64,000 bases of DNA from Bacteroides zhangwenhongii (GCF_009193325.2 NZ_CP059856.1:3472001-3536000), one strand, 5' to 3'; shown: positions 1 to 9,428, counted from the stretch's first letter. Numbers and translations are program-made. Notes: generated by a model from the sequence alone, not told the origin.

Positions 1-93
1 ATTACGCATGAAACTTTGGTTTGATTTCCGTCACTAAAAAATTATAACTGAATGAATTAACAACATAAATTTTAATTAATAACAGAAATAGCC

Positions 94-858
94 ATGAGAA
101 AAGTACTATTAACACTGGCATTAGTTGCCACAGCTTCATTAAGCAATGCGCAAGTATTGAGAAACAATTTCCTCAACGGATGCAAAGAAGGGGAACCTAT
201 CGAAAAGGCAGCCTACACAGCCAAGAAAGCACCTCTTAATAAAGATGTATGGAGTGCTGTATTCAATGAGAAAGCACCTTATATAGGTGAGAGTCCCGTA
301 GCAGGCAAAGAACTGTCTTACAAAGGATACAATGAGAAAGGACTGTCGATTATTTGGGGCGGACTACCCGAAGACGCAACCTTCCGCCCCAGTATCTACG
401 GCTTGGAATTAGGAAGAGCGTATTCTACCGGAACTTATTATGTGTCATTCCTGGTAAACTTCTCCAAATTCAAGGCAAAAGGTAATATGGATTTTATTTC
501 TACAAGTACCAATCACGCTGCCGGAACAAGTCGTGGATTCGTTTTTGCTTCCAACCAAGGCAGCAAACTTAAATTCGGAGTGGGTATACACAAACAACGT
601 GCTTCTTCTCCTAAGACGTATGACCTGAATGCCACACACCTAATTGTATTAAAAATTGATTTCGCACAGAATCAAGCTTCATTATTTGTCGACCCGGAAC
701 TGAAGGATAAAGAGCCCACACCGGATGCGGTAGCTACTGAAGAGGGGGCTTTGAAGGCCGGAATAAAAGGAATAATGCTAAAGAATCGCAATAATTACGC
801 AGGAAATATAGGTAATTTCCGCTTTACGGATAGTTGGGCAGGAATTATTGGGAAATAA
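94..858 (+). CDS. Small secreted protein, probable jelly-roll (LamG-like) fold, function unknown
   Basis: A 254-residue protein with a clear N-terminal signal peptide (MRKVLLTLALVATASLSNA, cleavage near residue 19). The rest is rich in alternating hydrophobic/polar strands and aromatic residues (YYVSFLVNFS, GFVFAS, LIVLKIDF, ASLFVD), which resembles a concanavalin/LamG-type beta sandwich. That fold is my inference; I recognise no catalytic motif and no lipobox, so a soluble periplasmic or secreted protein is expected. It stands alone: HU on the opposite strand follows, and a hairpin at 882-913 ends both genes. The ATG at 94 sits directly before the signal peptide, after an A-rich leader, so the start is well supported. 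A binding protein for carbohydrate or cell wall is possible but not shown. Confidence 0.7.
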   Translation: MRKVLLTLALVATASLSNAQVLRNNFLNGCKEGEPIEKAAYTAKKAPLNKDVWSAVFNEKAPYIGESPVAGKELSYKGYNEKGLSIIWGGLPEDATFRPSIYGLELGRAYSTGTYYVSFLVNFSKFKAKGNMDFISTSTNHAAGTSRGFVFASNQGSKLKFGVGIHKQRASSPKTYDLNATHLIVLKIDFAQNQASLFVDPELKDKEPTPDAVATEEGALKAGIKGIMLKNRNNYAGNIGNFRFTDSWAGIIGK

Positions 859-881
859 CCATAGCCTACTTATTGATAATT

Positions 882-913
882 AAAAAAGGTGTCTTTTAAA
901 GGACACCTTTTTT
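882..913. terminator. Bidirectional intrinsic terminator between the secreted protein gene and HU
   Basis: A 12-bp inverted repeat (A-run, GGTGTC / GACACC, T-run) with an 8-base loop. The A/T flanks give a U-tract on either strand, which fits the convergent genes ending at 858 (+) and 935 (-). Confidence 0.8.
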
Positions 914-934
914 AATTTCTTTCAACTATCTATC

Positions 935-1207
935 TTATTCAACAGCTGCGGATAATTCAGCACCGGCTTTAAATTTAGCTACTTTCTTAGCGGGAATAGT
1001 AATAGTTGCTTTTGTAGAAGGGTTAATACCTGTTCTTTCAGCTCTTTCGCTTACAGAGAAAGTTCCAAAACCAACGAGAGATACTTTCTCACCGGCTTTC
1101 ATGGCATTAGTAACTGAAGTGACGAAAGCATCAAGTGCCTTTTTTGCATCGGCTTTGCTCATTTGAGCTTCGGCAGCCATTGCATTAATAAGATCAGACT
1201 TATTCAT
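935..1207 (-). CDS. HU family DNA-binding protein
   Basis: A 90-residue histone-like protein, the normal length for HU/IHF. The N-terminal helical dimerisation part is MNKSDLINAMAAEAQMSKADAKKALDAF, and the family signature GFGTFSVSERAERTGINPST lies at about residues 46-65, with the DNA-binding beta-arm around the invariant proline in GINP. The C-terminus KVAKFKAGAELSAAV matches the F-K-x-G-x-x-L ending of the family. It binds the minor groove, bends DNA and compacts the nucleoid. It is monocistronic, with a well-formed promoter upstream at 1270-1300 and the shared hairpin at 882-913 downstream. Bacteroides genomes usually carry several HU paralogues, so I give no specific gene symbol. Confidence 0.95.
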   Translation of the reverse strand: MNKSDLINAMAAEAQMSKADAKKALDAFVTSVTNAMKAGEKVSLVGFGTFSVSERAERTGINPSTKATITIPAKKVAKFKAGAELSAAVE

Positions 1208-1269
1208 AATACGTAAAATGATTAATTAATATATATAACAAAAGATTCTCCCACAATGGATTAATTCCA

Positions 1270-1300
1270 CAAATATAGCCGAACAAAACAACATATCAAA
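1270..1300 (-). promoter_or_regulatory. Sigma-ABfr-type promoter of the HU gene
   Basis: On the minus strand, TTTG (1300-1297) is followed after exactly 19 bases by TATATTTG (1277-1270). This matches the Bacteroides consensus TTTG-N19-21-TAnnTTTG. Transcription should start near 1263, giving a leader of about 55 bases. Confidence 0.75.
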
Positions 1301-1383
1301 TAAAAACATAAAAAAAACGCAGCAAATTATTGAAAAAGAGCTAATAGGAAGCACTTTTCATGCTTTAAAACAGAATTTATTCG

Positions 1384-1391
1384 TACTTTTG
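1384..1391 (+). promoter_or_regulatory. Putative -7 box of the rhomboid operon
   Basis: TACTTTTG fits TAnnTTTG and lies 31 bases before the first rhomboid start. No perfect -33 TTTG is seen at the usual spacing (TTTA lies 16 bases upstream). Confidence 0.5.
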
Positions 1392-1422
1392 CATCTATTA
1401 TCATAATATTCAGAATAAAAAA

Positions 1423-2100
1423 ATGATGCCAACTGTAACTAAAAACCTGATAATTATCAATGTACTAATGTTTTTCGGTACATTCGTAGCACAACGCTAT
1501 GGAGTAGATCTGACTAATTATCTGGGATTACATTTTTTCCTCGCAAGTGACTTCAATCCGGCGCAGCTTATTACTTATATGTTCATGCATGGCGGATTCA
1601 GCCATATTTTCTTTAATATGTTCGCCGTTTTCATGTTCGGTCCGATTCTCGAACAAACATGGGGACCCAGACGTTTTCTGTTCTATTATATCCTTTGTGG
1701 TATCGGTGCGGGAGTTATCCAAGAAGGAGTACAATATATTCAATATGCAACAGAACTCAGCCAATATTCACAAGTAAATATAGGTACCGGTATTATTCCC
1801 ATGGAAGAGTATCTGAACATGATGACTACCGTAGGTGCTTCAGGAGCTGTCTATGCCATATTGCTGGCATTCGGTATGCTGTTTCCCGATAATCGGTTGT
1901 TTATCTTCCCGCTACCTTTTCCGATCAAAGCCAAATTTTTCGTAATCGGATATGCCGCAATTGAGTTATGGTCAGGACTTGCCAACAACATAGGAGACAA
2001 CGTCGCCCACTTCGCCCATTTAGGCGGAATGTTGTTCGGTCTGATACTGATTTTGTATTGGAGAAAAAAAAGTAATAACAATGGGACATATTATAGCTGA
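1423..2100 (+). CDS. Rhomboid family intramembrane serine protease (first of a pair)
   Basis: A 225-residue polytopic membrane protein with about six hydrophobic helices. The rhomboid hallmarks are present: HGGFSHIFFN (His56, His61, Asn65) in the second helix, the nucleophile in GASGAVY (Ser140), and the catalytic histidine in FAHLGG (His199). These are the Ser-His dyad and oxyanion residues of active rhomboids, so this should be a working protease that cuts single-pass membrane proteins within the inner membrane. It is the compact six-helix core form. Its stop overlaps the next rhomboid start by 20 bases, which suggests translational coupling in one operon. The substrate cannot be told from the sequence. 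Confidence 0.92.
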   Translation: MMPTVTKNLIIINVLMFFGTFVAQRYGVDLTNYLGLHFFLASDFNPAQLITYMFMHGGFSHIFFNMFAVFMFGPILEQTWGPRRFLFYYILCGIGAGVIQEGVQYIQYATELSQYSQVNIGTGIIPMEEYLNMMTTVGASGAVYAILLAFGMLFPDNRLFIFPLPFPIKAKFFVIGYAAIELWSGLANNIGDNVAHFAHLGGMLFGLILILYWRKKSNNNGTYYS

Positions 2101-2986
2101 TTTGAAGGAAACATTCAGAAGAGGAAACATTTTTATCCAACTGATTTATATCAATGTCGGTATCTTTGTGATCGGCACATTGATTCATGTTTTTCTACGA
2201 CTGTTTGAAGTCAACACTCCCGATATATTCAACATATTCGCTTTACCGGCCTCTTTTGTCGGGTTTATCCATCAACCGTGGTCGTTGTTTACCTATATGT
2301 TTATGCATGCCGGCATTCTGCACATTCTATTCAATATGCTTTGGCTATACTGGTTCGGGAGTTTATTCCTTTATTTTTTCTCGGCAAAGCATTTAAGAGG
2401 GCTATATATATTGGGAAGTATCTGCGGAGGTTTGCTTTATATGGTCGCCTACAACGTATTTCCTTTATTCAGTTCACAAGTACCCGGAGCAACGTTAGTC
2501 GGGGCTTCCGCTTCCGTACTGGCTATCGTAGCGGCTACAGCCTATCGTGAGCCCAACTATAGGGTGCAACTTCTTCTTTTCGGTGCTGTCCGTCTTAAAT
2601 ATCTCGCACTGGTCGTTATCGGAATTGACGTACTGTCCATTACCTCAAGTAATGCCGGAGGACACATTGCCCACCTAGGAGGTGCTCTTGCCGGGCTCTG
2701 GTTTGCAGCCAGTCTGAGTAAGGGAATTGACTTAACTTTCTGGATAAATTGGATTCTGGATGGTTTCATCTCTCTTTTCCAAAAGAAAACATGGGAACGC
2801 AAACCTAAAATGAAAGTACACTATGGCAGCAATGCTACCGAACGACGGAAAGATTATGATTATAATGCCCATAAAAAAGCACAATCTGACGAAGTGGACC
2901 GTATTCTGGAAAAGCTGAAAAAATCCGGTTACGACAGTCTGACGACAGAAGAAAAGAAAAGCTTGTTTGACGCAAGCAAAAGATAA
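2081..2986 (+). CDS. Rhomboid family intramembrane serine protease with cytosolic C-terminal extension
   Basis: A 301-residue second rhomboid. It keeps HAGILHILFN (His76, His81, Asn85), GASAS (nucleophile Ser143) and HIAHLGG (His198), so the dyad is intact. After the last membrane helix (about residue 210) it has a charged tail of some 80 residues. The tail ends in a helical motif, DEVDRILEKLKKSGYDSLT, followed by EEKKSLFDASKR, typical of Bacteroidetes rhomboids (I believe a DUF6576-type tail) and possibly a docking segment. The start overlaps the previous gene by 20 bases. The two proteins differ enough in the loops to be old paralogues rather than a recent duplication. Confidence 0.92.
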   Translation: MGHIIADLKETFRRGNIFIQLIYINVGIFVIGTLIHVFLRLFEVNTPDIFNIFALPASFVGFIHQPWSLFTYMFMHAGILHILFNMLWLYWFGSLFLYFFSAKHLRGLYILGSICGGLLYMVAYNVFPLFSSQVPGATLVGASASVLAIVAATAYREPNYRVQLLLFGAVRLKYLALVVIGIDVLSITSSNAGGHIAHLGGALAGLWFAASLSKGIDLTFWINWILDGFISLFQKKTWERKPKMKVHYGSNATERRKDYDYNAHKKAQSDEVDRILEKLKKSGYDSLTTEEKKSLFDASKR

Positions 2987-2990
2987 AAGA

Positions 2991-4076
2991 ATGGAACACA
3001 TTGGCAAAATTGTCGCATATCTGATACTGGCTATCAACGCATTCTTCGTGGGAACGCTGATATTAAGCGCTTATAGCCCCTATCTCAGCCCCAAAGTCAA
3101 TCCGTTAGTTTCCTGTCTCGGACTTGCATTTCCAATATTCCTGATTATCAATCTATTTTTCCTGTTTCTTTGGGTATTTGTCAATTACAGATATGCACTA
3201 CTACCCGTCATCGGTTTTCTGATTTGCTTTCCGCAAATACGGACTTATATTCCTTTCAACTCTACTACCCGGACAATACCGGAAGGAAGTATCAAAGTTC
3301 TGTCTTACAATGTAATGAGCTTTAGTAATCTGAAGAAGAAAGATGGGAAGAATCCGATTTTATCTTATCTGAAAAACAGCAATGCAGACATTATCTGCCT
3401 GCAAGAATACAACACAGCCGGCAATAAGAAGTTCGTAACGGAGCAGGATGTAAAGAAAGCGTTAAAAGCGTATCCCTATCAATCCATTCGCCAACAAAGG
3501 AAAGGAGATGTGCAGCTTGCCTGTTTCTCCAAATTCCCGATACTCTCGTCACAACTTATTGAGTATAAAAGTGATTATAACGGTTCTATGAAATATGTGC
3601 TGAATGTAAATAATGACACTATTACATTAATCAACAATCACTTGGAATCCAACAAGCTCACCAAAGAAGACAGAGGGATCTATGAAGATATGATAAAAGA
3701 TCCGAATGCTAAAAAAGTAAAGACCGGACTCCGCCAACTAATTCGAAAACTAGGGGAAGCATCGGCTATCCGTGCCTCTCAAGCAGATTCCGTAGCGAGA
3801 ATTATTACAGAAAGCCATTATCCTACAATGATTGTATGTGGAGATTTCAACGACGGTTCTATTTCGTATACCCACCGGGTTCTCACTCAAGAACTGGATG
3901 ACGCTTTCACACAGTCCGGTAAAGGATTGGGAATCTCCTATAACCAGAACAAGTTCTACTTCCGAATCGACAATATCCTGATTAGTCCCGACCTGAAAGC
4001 CTATAATTGCACTGTAGACCGTTCTATTAAGGCTTCGGACCACTATCCGATTTGGTGTTATATCAGCAAACGATAA
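2991..4076 (+). CDS. Membrane-anchored endonuclease/exonuclease/phosphatase (EEP) family protein
   Basis: I chose the ATG at 2991, just after the stop of the preceding rhomboid (361 residues). A TTG at 2967 would add eight residues inside that gene and is less likely. The N-terminus has three hydrophobic segments (about residues 5-30, 38-63, 65-85), then an EEP domain from about residue 105. Its motifs are KVLSYNVMSFS (metal-binding Asn), ICLQEYN (Glu), NNHLES, CGDFND (Asp/Asn) and the final SDHYPI (Asp-His pair). Such proteins hydrolyse phosphodiesters in nucleic acids, phospholipids or inositol phosphates; which one applies here is unknown. The topology places the catalytic domain outside the inner membrane if the three-helix count is right. 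It is the third gene of the rhomboid operon. Confidence 0.85.
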   Translation: MEHIGKIVAYLILAINAFFVGTLILSAYSPYLSPKVNPLVSCLGLAFPIFLIINLFFLFLWVFVNYRYALLPVIGFLICFPQIRTYIPFNSTTRTIPEGSIKVLSYNVMSFSNLKKKDGKNPILSYLKNSNADIICLQEYNTAGNKKFVTEQDVKKALKAYPYQSIRQQRKGDVQLACFSKFPILSSQLIEYKSDYNGSMKYVLNVNNDTITLINNHLESNKLTKEDRGIYEDMIKDPNAKKVKTGLRQLIRKLGEASAIRASQADSVARIITESHYPTMIVCGDFNDGSISYTHRVLTQELDDAFTQSGKGLGISYNQNKFYFRIDNILISPDLKAYNCTVDRSIKASDHYPIWCYISKR

Positions 4077-4107
4077 AAACGGAAAATTCTATATTATAAA
4101 ACACATA

Positions 4108-6195
4108 ATGATGATTAAAAAGACATTAACCCTTTTAGCAGTAAGTTGTATGATGTACTCCTGTGCTACAAAAACAGAAAGTAATCCTTTCTTTGCAGAG
4201 TTCCAAACCGAGTATGGCGTTCCTTCCTTTGACAAAATCAAATTGGAACATTATGAGCCTGCCTTCCTGAAAGGTATCGAGGAACAAAATCAAAATATCG
4301 AAGCTATCATCGAAAGTCCGGAAATCCCTACATTCGAAAATACCATCGTGGCATTGGATAACAGTGCACCAATCCTGGATCGGGTAAGCGCTATTTTCTT
4401 CAATATGACAGATGCTGAAACGACCGACTCATTAACTGCGCTATCCATCAAGCTGGCTCCGGTTCTTTCGGAACATGAAGACAATATATCCTTGAATAAG
4501 AAACTTTTCAAGCGTGTAAACGATGTCTACCAACAAAAAGATTCCCTGAATCTGACCACAGAGCAGAAACGCCTGCTGGACAAGACCTACAAACAGTTTG
4601 TCCGTTCAGGCGCCAATCTTAGCGCAGAAAAACAGACACGTTTGCGTGAAATAAACAAAGAACTGTCCACACTCGGTATCACATTCAGCAATAATGTACT
4701 GAACGAGAATAATGCGTACCAGCTCTTCGTCGAGAAAGAAGAGGACTTAGCAGGATTGCCCGAATGGTTCCGTCAAAGTGCAGCTGAAGAAGCAAAAGCA
4801 GCCGGGCAACCGGACAAATGGTTATTTACCCTGCATAACGCCAGCCGTCTGCCATTCCTGCAATATGCTGAGAATCGCCCGCTTCGGGAACAAATATACA
4901 AAGCGTATATCAATCGGGGAAATAATAACAATGAGAACGACAACAAAGAGAACATCCGCAAAATCGTTTCTCTCCGTCTGGAAAAAGCTAAATTGTTAGG
5001 TTTCGACTGTTACGCAAATTTCGTGTTGGATGAGACGATGGCTAAAAACGCGACGAACGTAATGGATCTTTTGAACAATCTTTGGAGCTATGCACTGCCT
5101 AAAGCCAAAGAAGAGGCTGCCGAGCTTCAAAAGCTGATGGACAAGGAAGGTAAAGGCGAAAAGTTGGAGGCATGGGACTGGTGGTACTATACCGAAAAGC
5201 TACGAAAAGAGAAATATAATCTGTCCGAAGAGGAGACAAAGCCCTATTTTAAATTGGAAAATGTACGTGAAGGTGCTTTTGCCGTAGCCAACAAGCTATA
5301 TGGTATCACTTTCAACAAGCTGACAGGAATTCCGACCTATCATCCGGATGTTGAGGTGTTTGAAGTGAAAGACGCTGACGGCTCTCAACTCGGTATTTTC
5401 TATGTGGACTATTTTCCACGTGCCGGAAAAAGCGGAGGTGCCTGGATGAGTAATTACCGTGAGCAGCAAGGAGCAACCCGTCCGTTAGTGTGCAACGTTT
5501 GCAGTTTCACCAAACCGGTAGGCGATACTCCATCACTATTGACAATGGATGAAGTAGAAACCTTGTTCCACGAATTTGGACATGCCCTACACGGCTTACT
5601 GACAAAATGTGAATACAAGGGAACATCCGGCACAAACGTAGTACGTGACTTTGTAGAACTCCCTTCTCAAATCAACGAACATTGGGCTACCGAACCAGAG
5701 GTACTGAAAATGTATGCCAAACATTATCAGACCGGAGAAGCAATCCCCGATGAAATCATCGAAAAGATACTGCAACAGAAGACTTTCAATCAAGGATTCA
5801 TGACTACCGAATTGCTGGCAGCCGCTATCCTCGACATGAACCTGCACACAGTGACAGATGTAAACAATATGGATATACTTTCATTCGAGAAAGAAGCGAT
5901 GGACAAACTCAATCTGATCCCTGAGATAGCACCACGTTACCGCGTTACTTACTTCAATCATATCATCGGTGGATACGCTGCCGGATATTACAGTTATCTG
6001 TGGGCCAACGTATTGGACAACGATGCTTTTGAAGCTTTCAAAGAACACGGAATTTTTGATAAAACCACCGCAGACCTGTTCCGCCACAATGTTTTGGAAA
6101 AAGGAGACAGTGAAGATCCGATGGTACTTTATAAAAATTTCCGAGGAGCAGAGCCTAGTCTGGAACCATTGCTGAAAAACAGGGGAATGAAATAA
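4108..6195 (+). CDS. M3 family zinc metallopeptidase (peptidyl-dipeptidase Dcp / oligopeptidase A type), lipoprotein
   Basis: A 695-residue protein, the usual size for the M3 family. The N-terminus is a lipoprotein signal (lipobox around MYSC, Cys at about residue 19), so it is probably membrane anchored in the periplasm. The zinc site is HEFGHALH (His488, Glu489, His492) with the third ligand Glu517 in DFVELPSQ, spaced as in M3 enzymes. Downstream GGYAAGYYSYLWANVL is the conserved substrate-binding region. It should trim oligopeptides, perhaps signal-peptide or protein-turnover products. It follows the EEP gene by 31 bases on the same strand and is closed by the hairpin at 6206-6236, so it is probably the last gene of the rhomboid operon. 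Dcp and OpdA cannot be told apart by eye. Confidence 0.92.
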   Translation: MMIKKTLTLLAVSCMMYSCATKTESNPFFAEFQTEYGVPSFDKIKLEHYEPAFLKGIEEQNQNIEAIIESPEIPTFENTIVALDNSAPILDRVSAIFFNMTDAETTDSLTALSIKLAPVLSEHEDNISLNKKLFKRVNDVYQQKDSLNLTTEQKRLLDKTYKQFVRSGANLSAEKQTRLREINKELSTLGITFSNNVLNENNAYQLFVEKEEDLAGLPEWFRQSAAEEAKAAGQPDKWLFTLHNASRLPFLQYAENRPLREQIYKAYINRGNNNNENDNKENIRKIVSLRLEKAKLLGFDCYANFVLDETMAKNATNVMDLLNNLWSYALPKAKEEAAELQKLMDKEGKGEKLEAWDWWYYTEKLRKEKYNLSEEETKPYFKLENVREGAFAVANKLYGITFNKLTGIPTYHPDVEVFEVKDADGSQLGIFYVDYFPRAGKSGGAWMSNYREQQGATRPLVCNVCSFTKPVGDTPSLLTMDEVETLFHEFGHALHGLLTKCEYKGTSGTNVVRDFVELPSQINEHWATEPEVLKMYAKHYQTGEAIPDEIIEKILQQKTFNQGFMTTELLAAAILDMNLHTVTDVNNMDILSFEKEAMDKLNLIPEIAPRYRVTYFNHIIGGYAAGYYSYLWANVLDNDAFEAFKEHGIFDKTTADLFRHNVLEKGDSEDPMVLYKNFRGAEPSLEPLLKNRGMK

Positions 6196-6205
6196 TTCTG
6201 CAAAA

Positions 6206-6236
6206 AAGCCCTTAAACATCAAATATTTGAGGGCTT
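6206..6236 (+). terminator. Intrinsic terminator after the M3 peptidase
   Basis: AAGCCCT-TAAA pairs with TTTGAGGGCTT (one mismatch), with a short A/T loop. The following U-tract is weak, so efficiency is uncertain. Confidence 0.6.
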
Positions 6237-6262
6237 GTTACATATAAATGTGAAAAAAAAAC

Positions 6263-6270
6263 TATATTTG
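6263..6270 (+). promoter_or_regulatory. Putative -7 box of secDF
   Basis: TATATTTG fits TAnnTTTG and is followed by a leader of about 85 bases before the secDF ATG at 6361. No clear -33 box is seen. Confidence 0.5.
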
Positions 6271-6360
6271 CAGCCTTGTATGCGGCAAAAAGAACTTGTA
6301 TACGACAGAATTTAACTGAATATTAAATTAAAAAAGTAATCATCATAAATTAAAAGTAAA

Positions 6361-9300
6361 ATGCAAAACAAAGGATTTGTAAAGGTTTTTGCGGTATTAC
6401 TCACGCTGGTATGCGTGTTCTACCTCTCCTTCTCCTTCGTAACACGCCACTATACCAACAAGGCGAAAGAAATTGCGAACGGCGACCCGAAAGTAGAACA
6501 AGACTACCTCGACTCTCTCTCCAACGAGAAAGTCTGGCTGGGTAACTGGACGCTGAAACAATGTCGTGAGATGGAGATTAGTTTAGGTTTGGACCTGAAG
6601 GGTGGTATGAACGTTATCCTTGAAGTTTCTGTACCCGATGTTATCAAAGCACTGGCCGACAACAAGCCGGACGAAGCTTTCAACAAAGCATTGGCAGAAG
6701 CTGCAAAGCAGGCAATCAACAGTCAGGATGATATCATTACCCTGTTCATCAGAGAATACCATAAGGCTGCTCCGGAGGCGAAACTTTCCGAACTCTTCGC
6801 AACACAACAGTTGAAAGACAAGGTTAACCAGAAATCAACAGACGCTGAAGTTGAAAAAGTATTGAGAGCAGAAGTAAAAGCTGCCGTTGAGAACTCATAC
6901 AATGTACTCCGTACCCGTATCGACCGCTTCGGTGTTGTTCAGCCGAATATCCAAAGTCTGGAAGACAAAATGGGACGTATCATGGTGGAGCTGCCGGGTA
7001 TCAAAGAACCGGAACGTGTGAGAAAACTTCTCCAAGGTTCTGCTAACCTGGAATTCTGGGAAACTTATACAGCCAAGGAAGTTCTTCCTTCCATGCAGTC
7101 TGCTGACGCCAAATTGCGCGCTATCTTAGCTGAAGAAACAGCAGCTGATGGAGATACAATAGAAGCTGCCGTTCTCACTGAAGCTACTCCGGTGGAGAAA
7201 AAAGCTGTAAGTGCCGCCGATAGCCTTGCCGCTGTACTGAAAGGTGACACAACAGCCTCTGAAAAGCCTTCTGTAAACATGGAAGAGCTCAAAAAACAAT
7301 ATCCTCTGTTGTCTATGCTTCAGTTGAATTCAAGCGGACAAGGTCCTGTTATCGGTTATGCAAACTATAAAGACACTGCTGATATCAACAAGTATCTGGC
7401 TATGCCGGAAATCAAGGCAGAACTTCCGAAAGACCTTCGTCTGAAATGGGGTGTTTCTCCTTCTGAGTTCGACAAGAAAGGACAAACATTCGAATTATAC
7501 GCGATCAAGTCTACCGAACGTAACGGCAAAGCTCCGTTGGAAGGTGATGTAGTAACAGACGCTAAAGACGAATTTGACCAATACAGCAAACCGGCTGTAA
7601 GTATGACAATGAACTCTGACGGTGCACGCCGTTGGGCTCAGTTGACAAAACAGAATATCGGTCGTTCTATTGCTATTGTTCTTGATAATTATGTATATTC
7701 TGCGCCGAACGTAAATTCAGAAATCACAGGCGGACGTTCACAGATTACAGGTCATTTTACTCCTGAACAAGCAAAAGACTTAGCAAACGTATTGAAATCA
7801 GGTAAGATGCCGGCTCCGGCTCACATCGTACAGGAAGATATCGTTGGTCCGTCGTTGGGTCAGGAATCTATCAATGCCGGTATTTTCTCATTCGTTGTAG
7901 CTTTGGTCCTGTTGATGATCTATATGTGCTCTATGTATGGTTTCATCCCGGGTATGGTTGCCAACGGTGCTTTGTTCCTGAACTTCTTCTTCACATTAGG
8001 TATCCTTTCTTCTTTCCAGGCTGCATTGACGATGTCCGGTATTGCCGGTATGGTATTGTCATTGGGTATGGCAGTGGATGCTAACGTATTGATTTATGAA
8101 CGTACCAAAGAAGAGCTTCGTGCAGGCAAGGGAGTGAAGAAAGCATTGGCTGACGGTTATTCTAATGCCTTCTCCGCTATCTTTGACTCAAACTTGACAT
8201 CTATTATTACAGGTATCATTCTGTTCAATTTCGGTACAGGACCTATCCGTGGTTTTGCAACGACTTTGATTATCGGTATCCTCGTATCGTTCTTTACCGC
8301 AGTGTTCATGACTCGTCTGGTTTACGAACATTTCTTGAATAAAGATAAATGGCAGAACCTGACATTTACCACTAAGATCTCAAAGAACCTGATGACCAAT
8401 ACACACTTCGATTTTATGGGAACAAACAAGAAATCCATGATTATTGTTAGTGCTATAATCATCGTTTGTATCGGTTCATTCGCTATTCGCGGCCTAAGTC
8501 AAAGTATTGACTTTACAGGTGGACGTAACTTCAAGGTACAGTTTGAAAACCCGGTAGAACCGGAACAGGTACGTGAGTTGATCGCAAGCAAGTTCGGTGA
8601 TGCAAACGTTAGTGTTATTGCCATCGGTACAGATAAGAAAACAGTTCGTATCAGTACTAACTACCGTATCGAAGACGGAGGTAATAATGTTGACTCGGAA
8701 ATCGAATCTTATTTATATGAAACACTGAAGCCGTTGTTGACTCAGAATATTACATTGGCTACTTTCATTGACCGCGATAACCATACAGGCGGTAGTATCG
8801 TAAGTTCACAGAAAGTAGGTCCTAGTATTGCAGACGATATCAAGACCGGTGCTATCTGGTCAGTTGTTCTGGCATTGATCGCTATCGGTTTGTACATCTT
8901 GATCCGTTTCCGTAACATTGCATACAGTATCGGTTCTATTGCGGCATTGACTTGTGACACAATCATGATTATCGGTGCTTATTCATTATTCTGGGGTATC
9001 CTGCCATTCTCACTGGAAATCGACCAGACCTTTATCGGTGCTATCCTGACGGCTATCGGTTACTCTATTAATGATAAGGTGGTAATCTTCGACCGTGTAC
9101 GCGAGTTCTTCGGATTGTATCCGAAACGTGACAAGCGTCAGTTGTTCAATGACTCTCTGAACACTACACTGGCTCGTACCATCAATACTTCATTGAGTAC
9201 ATTGATCGTATTGCTGTGTATCTTCATCCTCGGTGGTGACTCTATCCGCAGCTTTGCATTCGCAATGATTCTCGGTGTTGTAATCGGTACTTTATCTTCA

Positions 9301-9375
9301 CTGTTTATTGCATCTCCGATTGCATACAACTTTATGAAGAACAAAAAGACTGTAGCAACAACTGCGGGAGAATAA
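6361..9375 (+). CDS. secDF: Protein translocase SecDF, fused SecD-SecF
   Basis: A 1004-residue single-chain SecD-SecF, the usual arrangement in Bacteroidetes. The SecD half has an N-terminal membrane helix (residues 6-27), the LGLDLKGGMNVILEV motif near residue 75, a large periplasmic P1 region (about 100-500) that includes a low-complexity Ala/Glu/Thr stretch near 255-300, then five membrane helices. The SecF half starts near residue 690 and carries SIDFTGGRNFKVQF, then five more helices containing AIGYSINDKVVIFDRVRE. SecDF uses the proton gradient to pull preproteins out of SecYEG into the periplasm. Here it would help secrete the many exported PUL proteins. It is monocistronic, with its own promoter-like box and a strong terminator at 9390-9428. 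Confidence 0.97.
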   Translation: MQNKGFVKVFAVLLTLVCVFYLSFSFVTRHYTNKAKEIANGDPKVEQDYLDSLSNEKVWLGNWTLKQCREMEISLGLDLKGGMNVILEVSVPDVIKALADNKPDEAFNKALAEAAKQAINSQDDIITLFIREYHKAAPEAKLSELFATQQLKDKVNQKSTDAEVEKVLRAEVKAAVENSYNVLRTRIDRFGVVQPNIQSLEDKMGRIMVELPGIKEPERVRKLLQGSANLEFWETYTAKEVLPSMQSADAKLRAILAEETAADGDTIEAAVLTEATPVEKKAVSAADSLAAVLKGDTTASEKPSVNMEELKKQYPLLSMLQLNSSGQGPVIGYANYKDTADINKYLAMPEIKAELPKDLRLKWGVSPSEFDKKGQTFELYAIKSTERNGKAPLEGDVVTDAKDEFDQYSKPAVSMTMNSDGARRWAQLTKQNIGRSIAIVLDNYVYSAPNVNSEITGGRSQITGHFTPEQAKDLANVLKSGKMPAPAHIVQEDIVGPSLGQESINAGIFSFVVALVLLMIYMCSMYGFIPGMVANGALFLNFFFTLGILSSFQAALTMSGIAGMVLSLGMAVDANVLIYERTKEELRAGKGVKKALADGYSNAFSAIFDSNLTSIITGIILFNFGTGPIRGFATTLIIGILVSFFTAVFMTRLVYEHFLNKDKWQNLTFTTKISKNLMTNTHFDFMGTNKKSMIIVSAIIIVCIGSFAIRGLSQSIDFTGGRNFKVQFENPVEPEQVRELIASKFGDANVSVIAIGTDKKTVRISTNYRIEDGGNNVDSEIESYLYETLKPLLTQNITLATFIDRDNHTGGSIVSSQKVGPSIADDIKTGAIWSVVLALIAIGLYILIRFRNIAYSIGSIAALTCDTIMIIGAYSLFWGILPFSLEIDQTFIGAILTAIGYSINDKVVIFDRVREFFGLYPKRDKRQLFNDSLNTTLARTINTSLSTLIVLLCIFILGGDSIRSFAFAMILGVVIGTLSSLFIASPIAYNFMKNKKTVATTAGE

Positions 9376-9389
9376 AATATTCCAGAAAT

Positions 9390-9428
9390 AGAAAAAGCCT
9401 CTTCCGAAGTTCGGAAGAGGCTTTTTCT
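9390..9428 (+). terminator. Strong intrinsic terminator after secDF
   Basis: A near-perfect 18-bp stem (AGAAAAAGCCTCTTCCGA and its complement) with a 3-base loop, ending in a T-run. Confidence 0.9.
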
